Made by a program: the position numbers and the translations under genes
The notes under the pieces: generated by a model
Told to the model about the DNA's origin: nothing
Databases searched by the model: none
Seen by the model: only the letters and a program-made list of their open reading frames with translations
Assembly (NCBI GenBank): GCA_011037195.1
Contig: JAAEAF010000236.1
Span: 1-64,000, forward strand
Reading direction: 5' to 3'
Length of the DNA stretch: 64,000 nucleotides
From: Triatoma infestans
Lineage: Eukaryota > Arthropoda > Insecta > Hemiptera > Reduviidae
Part shown: positions 23,380 through 33,967 of the stretch, one piece after another
Numbering within the stretch: the stretch's first letter is position 1
How the letters are laid out: each line of letters opens with the position of its first letter

Positions 23380-24267
23380 AAAGGCCATTCAATAAGTAAC
23401 GAGACAAATCGCTGTAGCTCAAAAACAATTTATTTAATCATAATCAATACAAAACTTTGGCTACTTTTCAACATAGTCCCCAGCAACATTTATACACTTG
23501 TCCCATCGTTCTTCTAATTTGTGTATGCCTCTGGCATAAAATTCTTTGTGTTGATCTGGAAGCCATCTTTGCACCTGATTTTTAACTTCTTAATTAGAAT
23601 GAAAAAGTTTCCCATGTGGAGCCTCTTTAAAGGATCCAAACAAATGGAAGTCCGATGGGGCGATGTCGGGGCTGTAGGGGGATGTTGACTGATTTGAAAC
23701 GTGGTTTCTTTGTGGGCGTCCTTGAGTTGTCTTGGGATCCATCTCGCACATGTTTTCTTGTACTGCAGCTTATTCTGAATAATGTTCAGAATAACACTCG
23801 CGTGCACTTTTTTAGGTATCAGTTCAGCAGTATTACGCCTTTGTCCTGAACTAACGCGTTAATGCGTGATTCGAGGGGATAAGTTGCAACTTCAACCGGT
23901 CGTCCACTTCGTTGCTCGTCACGGACACTTACACAACCACTTTTAAACTGCTCTGCCCATTTGTAAAAGTTCGAACGGTTCTAACAATTATTCCCGTACC
24001 CTTTCAACTTTCTTTCGTGGCTTTCACTACCTTTGATACTCTCTGCAACTAAAAATCTAATCACTAAGCGTTGTTCTTCCGAGCTGCAATGCTCGAGCGG
24101 ACTCGACATTGTTAACATTTGAGGTTATGCTTACCAAATACTTTCGAACTGCTGATGAGAAACTAAGTACAAGGATGCCAACTTGACGCACTGACACTCT
24201 TGTACTGATTAAACAGACCGTTTCTGAGCTACTGCGATTTGTCTCGTAACTTGTTGAATGACCCTCC
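23380..24267 (-). mobile_element. Internally deleted mariner-like element
   Basis: About 885 bp with inverted ends GGCCATTCAATAAGTAACGA (left) and the complement of TCGTAACTTGTTGAATGACC (right), with TA next to both ends. On the minus strand the N-terminal part of the transposase is visible (EQRLVIRFLVAESIKG, then FYKWAEQFKSG with SVRDEQRSGRPVE), as is the C-terminal part (ILCQRHTQIRRTMGQVYKCC). The central DDE portion is missing, which explains the short length against about 1.3 kb for intact mariners. Stops and frameshifts are present. It is inserted in a family R copy. Confidence 0.85.
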
Positions 24268-24400
24268 TATTTACATTAAGACAACTAAAATCTAGAATGC
24301 AAATTCCAAATTGAAGAAAAACTGTCCGTTTTATAATTTTATTAACTGCATTAAGAGAATAACGTGTGAGCGTTTCTCAATATGAATATTTTCACGTAAC
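24268..24400 (+). repeat. Family R, right part after mariner
   Basis: Contains 'AATTCCAAATTGAAGAAAAA' and ends in the R motif variant AACGTGTGAGCGTTTCTCA. Confidence 0.65.
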
Positions 24401-24889
24401 CTGTTTTCATAATTTGATTATTCATGAGTAATTAGAATCTTTTAGCTTTCAATAAAAGTCATCATTAACCTTATTTCTATTTGTAAAAAATTGAAGGAAA
24501 ATAGTAAATGAAATGAATTTTTTTGCTATATAAATTTTTTAAGTAAGTTAGAATGTGGAATAAAGAACGTTAAAAAAAGGAGAAAAAAAGTGTATAAATT
24601 GAAACCGACCGAGGGATAAAGTAAAAGGATGACGGAGGGATTAGGGAAATGTGTTTTTAAGGATTAACAGCAGTAGCTCTTGATATGGAAGTTCCTCCTA
24701 TCTAGTTTTGTCTCTTCTTTCTTTTTTTTTAAAGTAAAATCTCTCTGCTTAACATTTTCTTTGCCATTTTAATATTTACTTTTCATTTTATGTTTGTTTG
24801 TTTCTGCTTAAGCTTCGATATACCGCTTATTATATAATATCGTATTGCTGTAAGCATAGATGCGAGCGTTTTGTATATTATTTACTTAG

Positions 24890-25100
24890 CGGAAATAATA
24901 TTACGATCGTATCATTTTAGCCGTGAATGCTTTGCTTTGCTTTTAGGTTCTGAATGAGCCAGAGCGTCACGCTATCCCTAAAGTGCCAATTCATTACAGT
25001 GTAAGGTATCCCTAGTTGTATAATATTAAAGTTAGTTGTAATAATATCCTGTAGATGAAAGACGTATGAGTGTTTCATATCAGATATTTGGTTTTATATT
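24890..25100 (+). repeat. Decayed family R fragment
   Basis: Recognised by 'ATTACGATCGTATCATTTTA' at the left and 'GATGAAAGACGTATGAGTGT' at the right, with the middle mostly deleted. Confidence 0.55.
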
Positions 25101-25269
25101 CCCAAATCGAAAATGAAAAGTTTCATATTCCGGGAAAAGGTTTACCCATTGTAAAAATAGTAAAATAACTCCTAACGTCCTTGAATTATGGTAGAAAACT
25201 CTGGGGCGTTGAAAAATCGAATCTGTCCGCAAAGTAGTATAGTGTAATACCTATGCCAAATACTTTTAA

Positions 25270-25380
25270 GTTTAATTAAATTGGCCGCTCTATAAAATAA
25301 AGTTTATTTCCACTTTACCCTTTACCCTTTTGATAAAGTGTATTTCCACTTTACCCTCCACGATAAAGTTTATTATTTTC
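25270..25380. repeat. Short tandem duplication
   Basis: 'ATAAAGTTTATTTCCACTTT' recurs about 40 bp later as 'ATAAAGTGTATTTCCACTTT', each followed by ACCC-rich text. Confidence 0.6.
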
Positions 25381-25802
25381 AAGTGATGTAACCATTTTCG
25401 TTATCAAATAAAACTGCAAGTTTTACTTGTTTATTGAGCTTTTACTCTTAAATTTATATTTTTTTTTTTATATTTTTTTTTAGTACATTAATAAGTAACA
25501 AACTGTCGAACCTGTCAGTAGCAGGTTTTATTGAATAAAACATGAAGGTAAAGGCGATGGTTTTATTTTGAAATAATAAAGCTTGAAGGAGTTTTTAAAA
25601 AAAAAGCTCTATCGGACAATCTAATGTGGCATTATTGACAATGTTAATTCATGCTTTCTCCTTCATAAAATATCTAGTGACATTTAACGATTTATTGGCA
25701 ATATCTCGGGGTCAAAGGGGGAGGCATACACAAATTCTAAGGAGCAAAACATCAGGGATCCTCCATACTCTCAATGATAAAAGAAAACTCTTGAAATGTT
25801 AT

Positions 25803-26298
25803 TGATGTGTTGTGTTGTAGTTGTGTTGTAGCTTGTGCGGTTTTGTAAAGGGCTTGTGTATAAGTTTGAGAAAGAGACAGAAGTATTAGAAATAATCATG
25901 AGAACACACTTTTTTTTAAATAGATATATTCTCTAAGTGAATTTAAATACTTTACAAGATCACAAGAAATATGCTTATTAATAAACTTAAACTAGTTATG
26001 TTTTAACTTATGACTGGCACTGATGCTAAAATAGCGATTCCTGAATCAAGTGTCCTAGTTCAATGTCTAATACAGACTGTTCTTGTTTGAAAGCAGAATG
26101 CAGACTCTTGAAAGAATGCCTTCTCTTGTTACCAAAGTTCTGTGAACTCTAAAAGACAAAGCTAGCCAGCTCCTTTGAACTCTTCTGTAACGGTAATCTT
26201 CTACCTGTGTGCACCCTTTTTGCCAGCAAGTGTTATATTTTCTTCATATTTTGATATATTTCAAATAAAATATATTTCTATATTTCTGGCATCCATCA
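25803..26298 (+). mobile_element. Solo-LTR-like repeat, copy 1
   Basis: 496 bp starting TGATGTGTTG and ending ATCCATCA, so short inverted ends TGATG/CATCA. An AATAAA signal lies about 45 bp before the end. A diverged second copy is at 28849-29290. Noncoding. LTR identity is inferred from the TG...CA ends and AATAAA placement; no target duplication was found. Confidence 0.5.
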
Positions 26299-26689
26299 CA
26301 CTCTCAATGACTGCTGTAAGAGAAAAAAGTCCTAGCAAAAAAAAAAAAAAATGTAATTGAAGCGACTGTTGACTTGGTGAAATGAGAAGAGAAATATGTT
26401 CAACCCACGAATCCCGTTTTAATAATACTAATTCAAATGCCAGTCAACTTTAATGAAAAAGCTAATTTCGCCATCAATTTTAACAAAGTCCAAAAACAAC
26501 TATAAAATGTTCAGAGGTATTAATTTAAATCACCAGACTTTTCCCTTGGCAAGCCTTTTTTTACTGTGGATTTTCTAATAAATTTGCTCATTTCCGTACT
26601 AGGTGGAAAATAAAGAAGATTTGTGTACAAACAAGTATTAACATTTAGATTTGGGGGGGTGTTGTGTACACCACAGAAAAGAAGAAATA

Positions 26690-27310
26690 CAGGATATGTT
26701 GAGCGATAGTTGTTTATTTTAGACAACTGGTTTCGGTTCTTAATAAACCATCTTCAAAGCTAACAGATGTTAACTACAATTAATAAATTTCGCCTGCCTC
26801 AGGCCTGGGGTTTACCTACTATTTTTGTGATCTCTTGTACACCCATGCTCTGATGGCTACACTCATGAGGCATTTTGCAATACCACAGAAAGGTTCAGGC
26901 CCAATAAGTGTTTCCATGAGTTCTTTCGGAAGGCGTTCTGTCGCCTCGTTGTCTTACGAGGTTAAGAACCTGAATCCGGGTTACCAAAACTAGAAAAACC
27001 TTATATTAGTTACTTTATTTTCATGAGTCCCACCAGCCTCGAGTTGACCACTTATGAGCTGGTAGCTCGTAAACCAGTCTGGCTGTCTAAGAAGATGACG
27101 ACTCTGATGTTATGTCCCCCCCCCCTCGTCTTTTTTTCTCAGTGGCCCAGCTTACCTAGGCTTACTGCAAAATTACACCGTACACCTTGGTACTCACTTC
27201 TTCTTCCGTCCTGGAACTACTACATACCTTGCCTTCGGATTGATGGTCCATGCTTCCAAGCCCTCTGTCCGGTATTAGAACTTTTAAAGGCTTGTAAAAG
27301 TTATATTTAG
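26690..27310. repeat. GC-richer repeat debris with a hammerhead-like end
   Basis: On the minus strand at 26759-26725 a TGAAGATGG, GGTT/AACC stem and CCGAAACC arrangement resembles the hammerhead modules elsewhere in this window, but the first core base is T rather than C. The sequence to the right (26800-27310) is less AT-rich and looks transposon-derived; no protein was identified. Confidence 0.4.
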
Positions 27311-27339
27311 GAGCTATTATTTCGGAGGGCACTCTGCTA

Positions 27340-27705
27340 TACTGTCACTTTTATTACTTGGGAAATTGATTTTTAGACGGGTTTCTAGGGGGACCAGCAA
27401 TGTTTTATCTTGGCAGCACAACATTAACATAATGGCTCTACCAGCTGTAGGTGCATTCCAAACATTGCTAGAATTCTAATTTTGAAGAATATAGGTTAAT
27501 CAGAAGTGCGACTTTGCAGGATAGATTTTTGAGTTATGTTTTTTGAAGTGCTGATTGAATAGATATCAACGTACCACTTTTATTTGCAACATCTTTCCCT
27601 TAGAGTAACTGAGTAAAATTTTCCAAATTTTAAGACAATTTGTTTCTTATAATTGTATTAATTAGTGTAAGAGAAAGTCGTGTAAGTTTTTCACACCAGA
27701 TGTTC
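27340..27705 (+). repeat. Family R fragment
   Basis: Contains 'AATCAGAAGTGCGACTTTG' and ends TGTAAGAGAAAGTCGTGTAA near 27664. Confidence 0.75.
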
Positions 27706-28259
27706 ATTATTATTTCCTATAGTTTAAGGGGAGGAGGTGGCGGCAACCCTTTCCTGCATCCTCCTAATGGCGTCCATGTAAAGTACTTGAATCCATAAAT
27801 CTAAATGATTATTAGGTGGAAGGTAATATCCAGGAGAAACGACCTGGTTTTAAATGCCATTGTATTTTTTTTTCTTCTTTTAATTATTTACTTTATTGGT
27901 CGTTACTTTGAACACGAAATGCTTATTGGATTTTTTACTGGGCATTGTTTTGCGCCTTTTGAATTAATATCAATCATTACATTGTTATAGTATACATTAT
28001 AATTTTAATTTTAGTAAACACAAAATAGTAACCAATAACTGAGTATAACCTTAACGCCTTTGTTACATTTTTTACGTTTAGTATTAAGCTATAGTGTACC
28101 AGCTGATACCAGCTATAAAGAAACAGCTGAATATGAATTTTGAAGGGAACTACTAATAATTTTAAGTAGGTTTCCCCCTTCCCATCCAAAAAGAAGAAGA
28201 AGAAATTCTTTATATAAAACAGATGATACTGCACTTATTTGGTCTGCCTGCTCAGTTTT

Positions 28260-28463
28260 CAAGAAAAAAAAAAAATACTCCGCCACTCCCTTGGCAAGAA
28301 GGATTTTAGTAAATAAGACATCTTAAAAACATGATATTAAGTAAGCACCACCTCAGCATCTGGATTTTGGTCAAACTCCATCAACTGGAAGTGCGATTTA
28401 CTGATTATTATTAATTTTTTTTAATAAATTTCTCACGATTATCTCAAACAATTTTTTTTTAAC
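28260..28463 (+). repeat. Family R, left of SINE insertion
   Basis: 'ATCAACTGGAAGTGCGATTT' and 'TCTCACGATTATCTCAAACA' mark it. R continues right of the SINE at 28728. Confidence 0.65.
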
Positions 28464-28474
28464 GTCGCTTATTT

Positions 28475-28716
28475 TTTTTTTAAATTTAAGGTGCTCAGCA
28501 TCTATGGTCATTGGCGCCCGGAGCCTTCTCAGTGTACTGGGCGGTCTCCGGACAGTGTTCTCTCGCTGCAGACAACACTGTCAATCACCGAACAGTGAGC
28601 TGTAGAGGCTCTTTAGAAGAAAAAAAATCGAAGGGTAGCACTGGACTCGAACCCGGAACCTCCGCGTGGGAGTCCAGTACGCTAACCACTTAGCGTGGAC
28701 TTTAACCCCTCCCCCA
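28475..28716 (-). mobile_element. tRNA-derived SINE, family 1, copy 1
   Basis: 242 bp on the minus strand, flanked by the 11-bp duplication GTCGCTTATTT (28464-28474 and 28717-28727). Minus-strand reading gives an A-box-like GCTAAGTGGTTAGCG and a B-box GGTTCGAGTCC near the 5' end, a unique body, then a TTAAATTT plus A-run 3' end. Its sister copy is at 33095-33339. Confidence 0.9.
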
Positions 28717-28727
28717 GTCGCTTATTT

Positions 28728-28848
28728 AATTATTCACATAATTGCCTACCACTTTTATTTTAAAACATTTGTCCAGGAAAATTTTGTAGGGTCTGAGGGA
28801 GCAGCAGCGTTTCAAAAAGTGCCATTTGATTGTGAAATGTAATTGGTG
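28728..28848 (+). repeat. Family R between SINE and solo-LTR-like insertions
   Basis: 'CACTTTTATTTTAAAACATT' and 'AAAGTGCCATTTGATTGTG' continue the R copy begun at 28260. Confidence 0.65.
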
Positions 28849-29290
28849 TGATATGTTGTTGTAGTTTGTAGTGGCTTGAGCGGTTTAGTAAAAGGGGCTT
28901 GTAGGTATATATGTCTAAGAGAGAAGTATCAGAAATAAGAAAGTAGTCACTACTGCTAACAATAATATATTCTATTAAAATAATAACTACAAGTTATTTG
29001 CAAAGAAATTATTAACTTATTAATATGCACTGATGCTAAGAGAGCGAAAAACAAGTGTTCTGCTTCTGTGTCTACAACCAACTATATTGAAGGAATGTCT
29101 TCTAATTGTTATTTCAAATCTTCCCCTGTGAGAAGAAGGGGTAGACAATGCTATCAAGTTCATGAACTCTAAAAGACAATAGTGGTCTTCTACCTGAAAT
29201 GTCCTTTTGCAAGGGAAAGATTGTCACATATTCTTCATAATTTTGATTTTTTTCAAATTAAGTATATTTTTATATTTCTTGCATCCATCA
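28849..29290 (+). mobile_element. Solo-LTR-like repeat, copy 2
   Basis: 442 bp, TGATATG to ATCCATCA, aligned along its length with copy 1 (for example GTGAACTCTAAAAGACAA versus ATGAACTCTAAAAGACAA). It interrupts a family R copy that resumes after 29290. Confidence 0.55.
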
Positions 29291-29425
29291 AAATTGCTAT
29301 ATGCACTGTTAGCAACTATATAATATTGAGAAACATTGCTAGAATTTTCACTTTGAAGAAAATCTGTAAAAACAGAAATGTGACATTAAAAGAAAAATCA
29401 ATCTGATGTGAAACACTCCTAGGAA
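29291..29425 (+). repeat. Family R, right of solo-LTR-like insertion
   Basis: 'ATTGCTAGAATTTTCACTTT' continues the R copy and breaks up near a reversed TGTGAAACACTC motif. Confidence 0.55.
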
Positions 29426-30600
29426 TTTACTGCAGGTAAACGCTTTTATAAAATTATCAAGTTTTCTACTTATCCCAAATATAAATTGAGTGGAAGGGGG
29501 GTTACATGGACCTACCCAAGGCAGGTAGTAATAGTTGAAGTGGCCCAGAAGTGGGGGCCAAAACCGCATTAATTTGAAATTAAAGAAATTACAGATTTTA
29601 CAGAATATCTACAACCCTGTTTGAAATAAAAATGATTCTTTTAGTTATTATCTCTAAAATATTAATGCCCGCCATCTATAATGTTGAGACGAACTAAACG
29701 TTTAATAAAAATTTCAAATTTGAAGACAATTGGTCAAATAAGATGATATAAAAGGCAATAAGTGAAAGTCACGTGAATGTATAATGTTTTTCTAACCATT
29801 CCATGAACACTTATGAAACTACGGTTTGGAGAACAGCGCTGAAAGCTGTAGGGCAATTTTGCTTTTCAAAGTTTTTTTTTTTCCACTCCAAGCTCTTCCT
29901 GTACTAGATCTTTTCTTTGATCTCACTGGAGTTCCTGTGTGTTTTGGGCGATCACTTTTTCCATATTTTATTATTCTTCTTGAGTCAAAAAGTTTTAGTT
30001 TCATCATATATTTCTCTGGTATTCTTATTTTCCATAGCAGCGTAAGGGTTATTTTTTTTGTTTTAAATTGCTGTGGAAAATTTCTGCAACAATTTTATAT
30101 TCATATATATATATATGCGCGAAATACATGCAAATTATGAAAAAAATCCTTCTTTTTCTGGGTTGTACCATTGAAGATGAAGGAAGGGTACATCTTAACT
30201 TATTGCTGTGGTATACCATCTCCCAAAAATGGTTCAGTAATCTTTTATTCACAAAGTTAGCAAATTTTTCCAATAGTAATAGCTCTGCATCCTCTTTAAC
30301 TCTTATATTATCACTCATTCTTGAACACATAAATATTTTATTTTCATTTTCTGTTTTGCCCTCTCCTTTGATTCAGTTCCTCTTCCGGTGTAGAGATAGT
30401 TGTTATTCTCACTCTGTCCAGATTTATTTGACCTCAGTTCATTCCACACTTAGTAAAAAGGTTCTAAGTATAATATAAAATGAAGGCAATAAGACATAAG
30501 AAAAAAAAGAACATAAGTTTATTAGATTGTACCAGAGGACAAACATAAACTAAACTCATATAATTTATCACTATTTTACTCTTAATCCAAAAGTTCAACG
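29426..30600. other. No assigned gene; two protein-like minus-strand frames
   Basis: Minus-strand frames at 29819-30007 (basic, SDRPKHTGTPVRSKKRS) and 30049-30330 (EDAELLLLEKFANFVNKRLL) have reasonable composition but no family I recognise and no linked splice sites. They may be old transposon code. Confidence 0.25.
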
Positions 30601-30639
30601 ATATCAAACTACCTTTAATCTAATCTAACCAAGAAACTC

Positions 30640-30905
30640 TGGGCCTCCAAATGTAGATTCAGCACTTAGACCTCAGCTGGTCCCATTGTGCACCCCGTAT
30701 AAACGCCTCACATCAGCCCTGTATCATTAAAGAACGCCATGGCTGAGGCGAGTGGAATTTCTGATCGCGCTTCGGCTCCAAATTGTGGACGCCAAATTTC
30801 AAGAATTGTCTGCGAGCATAGTAGCACCCTCCAAGAAGGTGAAACGGTGTCTCATCCTTTTGTCCGCATTTCCTGCTAAGTGGGTCCGCAGAGAGACCCA
30901 TATTA
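30640..30905 (-). pseudogene. LINE reverse-transcriptase C-terminal end, fragment A
   Basis: On the minus strand GLSADPLSRKCGQKDETPFH leads into LLGGCYYARRQFLKFG and ends PWRSLMIQG before a stop. This is the zinc-knuckle-like tail 'CRxCGxEEETxxHLLxxC' found after the RT/RNase H of jockey- and I-like LINEs, with the first Cys changed to Ser. No start and no TSD were found. It shares about 60 bp with 48180-48240. Confidence 0.65.
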
Positions 30906-31297
30906 TGCAGATGAAACTACCTTTACTTCTCACTAAACTTTCCCCAACCCTCAAAACTGAAGGGTTTTTGAAGCATGCTCCATGCTTCTTACATAAAATA
31001 TCGTACAGGTAATTCTGCTTTTATCTTCTTACCTTACCTTACTACTCTTGTCACATGGCTCTTTTGGTAGACTCGTTCCCTTATATTAGGAGAAAGACAA
31101 AAGTAGAACGATAAACTGCCATTCTCATTTCTTTGGATTTCTATTCTATAAAAGTAAGTTTCTGGCGACTAACAGAAAACATCATCCACCCAGCAGCTAC
31201 CCTTGTAATGATTTCTTCTTATTTAAATTTCCGTTCCTAATTATCACAACTAACTAAGTACTTAATATTGGATCTTATTTATAAGTAAAGTCCTCAT

Positions 31298-31558
31298 TTG
31301 CATCTCTGCAATATAACCATAAAGGTTAGAGGTCCAAACCACATCCTTTTTAGTGAGTCCATCTATCTACATATGTACGATTTTCATGTAGCTAATCTGC
31401 AGTGTCTTTGGTGTCACTCTGATTCTACTCTTGCATTCCTTAATTTTATTATTCATAAAGTAAAGAGGGTTCTTATATCTTTGCCTTCCTTACCAAATTT
31501 TCGTGATAAGAATCCGGACGATTTGAGGTGGGCCAATCCTTCATATCTTGAAACGTAA
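31298..31558 (+). other. Unassigned 86-codon open frame
   Basis: Composition is plausible (NFRDKNPDDLRWANPSYLE at the end). No homology recognised, and no promoter or splice context established. Confidence 0.15.
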
Positions 31559-31942
31559 CTAAATTAAAAGAACCATAAGAAGGGAGGTGCATTAACTTCT
31601 TTGGCAACGACATGACGAGAATTCCGTTTTGCTTTTCTTAATTCTTTTGGTTTTATTACTTCCTCTTCTTTAATTTTTAAAATTTCCTATTCTTGATAGT
31701 CCTTTTCATCGCCATGTCGTTCCTGTAACTAACTATTCAGTTCTGTTTATATTTGTTATTTTGATAATTTACATTCGTGCTTATAGGAAAATAAACTTGT
31801 ACATTAGCCCTCACAATGGAGGAACTGTCATCCTGATTTAATGAACGTTCCTAAGGACGAGTCCTAGGTTTTAATTTACGATAAATGGGGCTTTAGTAGA
31901 TGAATTAATGAATCTCCCGGGCAATTGTTTGATAGAATATTT

Positions 31943-32168
31943 TTGAAAAACACTTAAGTTTCCAGGTTAGGACCCCGTCAATGGTTTGCTAAAAACCGAT
32001 GTTTCGCCTCTTCAGGGTCGCCAGCCCCTTCTCTACCAAGATTCCTTGCCTTATTGGCTTTTCAGATATAACGACACTGAAGAGGCTCATAGCAACATGG
32101 TGAGACGTCGGTTTTTAGCAAACCACTGACGCGGTCTCTAGCCAGAAACTCAAGTGTTTTTCATGAAA
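31943..32168. mobile_element. Foldback element with hammerhead-like cores in both arms
   Basis: Left and right arms are inverted copies sharing AAAAACACTT(A/G)AGTTTC and GTGGTTTGCTAAAAACCGAC-type text, each ending inward at CTGAAGA (complement at 32009-32015; direct at 32077-32083). About 60 bp lie between. Each arm has the order CTGAAGA, GGC, then GAAAC or its decayed form, then (G/A)TCGGTTTTTAGC. See the findings for the ribozyme reading. Confidence 0.75.
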
Positions 32169-32749
32169 ATGGCCGCGGAAACCTAAAAGACAATTTTTAT
32201 TTATTTGTTATGTAACAGTAGGTATCTAACCAAAACTGAAAAAATGGGCTCTTTCTATTTATTTTCAATACTTGGTCATCAAGACGAATACAATTATATT
32301 AAATTATTACTTTAATATTCTATCTGTAGAGACTTATCTATCAAACCAAAGCACTTCTTTTATTTGGTTAAGTAAATACTTGAATAAACTTATTATGTCT
32401 TGGAAAATCGATTTATTAATTAAGCCAGAACTGAAAGTTATTTTGCAATTTTGCAAACAAACTTTATTATGAGAGAAACTCCCTGTAGACAGACCATTGA
32501 TCTAACTGAAGACAGCAAACTTATTAAAGTAATTTACGAACTCTGAACCATTCTACCTACTAACTTGGCGAACAAACACTTTCTAGACCCTTCAACACAG
32601 TGACCCCCTTCTGTCTGTGTTTTTTACAATTTTCAATGTTTACCTCTGTCTGATCAATATACCTGCTGCATTGGAGGTCAAGCTCATGCTGTAGTTAACT
32701 AGATACATGTTGCAGATTTCACATTGCTTGTTGCCATTGATTTTACGTT

Positions 32750-32889
32750 TTCTTACTGCTGTAAGAGAAATTATTGCAATCATGTTAAATTTTTGAATTT
32801 GAATTTTCACAGGAGTTTTATATAATCCTTGAATACGTAAAAAAAAAGAAGATTTTGGCGAATAGTCTCTACATTTTATGTATTCATTT
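32750..32889 (+). repeat. Family R left-end fragment
   Basis: Starts TGTAAGAGAAATTATTGCAA near 32761. Confidence 0.6.
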
Positions 32890-32960
32890 TATCATCAGGA
32901 AGTCTTGGTAAAACAGTGCGACAATTCAGACTTGCACAGAGCAAAATCAGTTTATAGACT
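32890..32960 (-). repeat. Hammerhead-module repeat, truncated minus copy
   Basis: Minus-strand text CTCTGTGCAAGTCTGAATTG, CACTGTTTTACCAAGAC and CCTGATGATAAAATGAA matches the flank of the modules at 33.6 and 39.8 kb. The GAAAC half is gone. Confidence 0.6.
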
Positions 32961-33094
32961 GTTTGGAAGAATTTTGTTAAGACCTAACTAGGTTAAGAAG
33001 GGGCTCTCTATACATGACTAAGGTCACATGTTGTTTTTCCACTTTTAAAAGCCTTTGTATTCATTGTTCTTTAAAAATGAAAACATCAATAAGT

Positions 33095-33339
33095 AATGGA
33101 AATAATAGCTAAGTGGATAGCGTACGGACTCCCATGCGGAGGTCCCGGGTTCGAGTCCAGCTGTGCTCCTTAGATTTTTTTCTTCCTAAGAGCTTGTACA
33201 TCGCACTCTGCGAGATTGTTTGTATAATGAGAGAATACTGAGGTATGGCATAGGATAAGGATATAATGGCAGTGCACTGAGAAGGCTCCCGCTACCAATA
33301 ACCATAAATGTTGACGCGCCTTAAATTTAAAAAAAAAAA
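33095..33339 (+). mobile_element. tRNA-derived SINE, family 1, copy 2
   Basis: 245 bp with the 10-bp duplication ATCAATAAGT (33085-33094 and 33340-33349). A-box-like TAGCTAAGTGGATAGCG and B-box GGTTCGAGTCC lie in the first 75 bp. The end is GCGCCTTAAATTT plus an A-run. The head resembles a tRNA gene without being one: the fold past the B box is lost. Confidence 0.92.
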
Positions 33340-33417
33340 ATCAATAAGTGGAGATATGTAACTTAATTTACGTTTTGAGGAAATTTACATTACTTTATTT
33401 ACATTAATCACTCACAA

Positions 33418-33583
33418 TATCTTATTATTTTTAATTGTCGTTCTTTGACTATAGGAACAATATTTAATCCGAAAGATCACAATCAGTTATCCACAGTAGT
33501 TAACAAATGACGCAGTGATCTTTCATGATTAAACATTGCTGCTATATTCAAAGAACAATTAAAAATAATAAGATACACTGATT
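33418..33583. repeat. Imperfect inverted repeat
   Basis: Arms TATCTTATTATTTTTAATTG (about 33419) and its complement ending 33583, with inner pairing of GAAAGATCAC and GTGATCTTTC. It lies just left of a hammerhead-module copy and may belong to the same element. Confidence 0.7.
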
Positions 33584-33589
33584 TTTCTC

Positions 33590-33710
33590 TGTTCAAGTCT
33601 GTATTATCGCACTGTTTTATCAAAACATCCTGATGTGGGCGAACGCCCGAAATCCGTTGACAACCACAAAATGAAGCAGGAGGCTATGACGGAAAATATC
33701 TCTGATAAAC
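33590..33710 (+). repeat. Hammerhead-module repeat, decayed plus copy
   Basis: CATC at 33626-33629 is followed by CTGATG with one core A missing, GGGC-GAAC-GCCC, then GAAAT where GAAAC is expected. It shares the AATGAAGCAGG and GACGGAAAATATCTCTGA text with the copies at 39.8 and 51.5 kb. Confidence 0.75.
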
Positions 33711-33967
33711 CTATCACTTTTATTTGTACATTTTTCTGAAAAAAAAAAATATATATATATATTTTTAGGTTGTTCCGAGGAATCTGAGACGTTAAAATTT
33801 AAATGTGCTTATTCAATAGTAGATAAGCCTATCTACAATGTGAATCATTCTCTATCTGCCTGAGTTGGTAGGTTGGCACTTGTCCTCCCTCCATCTGTAT
33901 ATTTAGGTTAGGACATACTTATGTGCAAAATTTGATCATTAAAGAAAATTTTTCATTTTATATATAT

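Noticed and set aside
28640..28690. tRNA gene (minus strand B box)
   Set aside because: A and B boxes are present, but the cloverleaf does not close and the sequence continues as a SINE with a target duplication.
30068..30478. 136-codon plus-strand frame
   Set aside because: Rich in Ile/Tyr from AT-rich DNA and opposite a more protein-like minus-strand frame; no family.
33100..33175. tRNA gene (plus strand)
   Set aside because: Same SINE family; acceptor stem absent.
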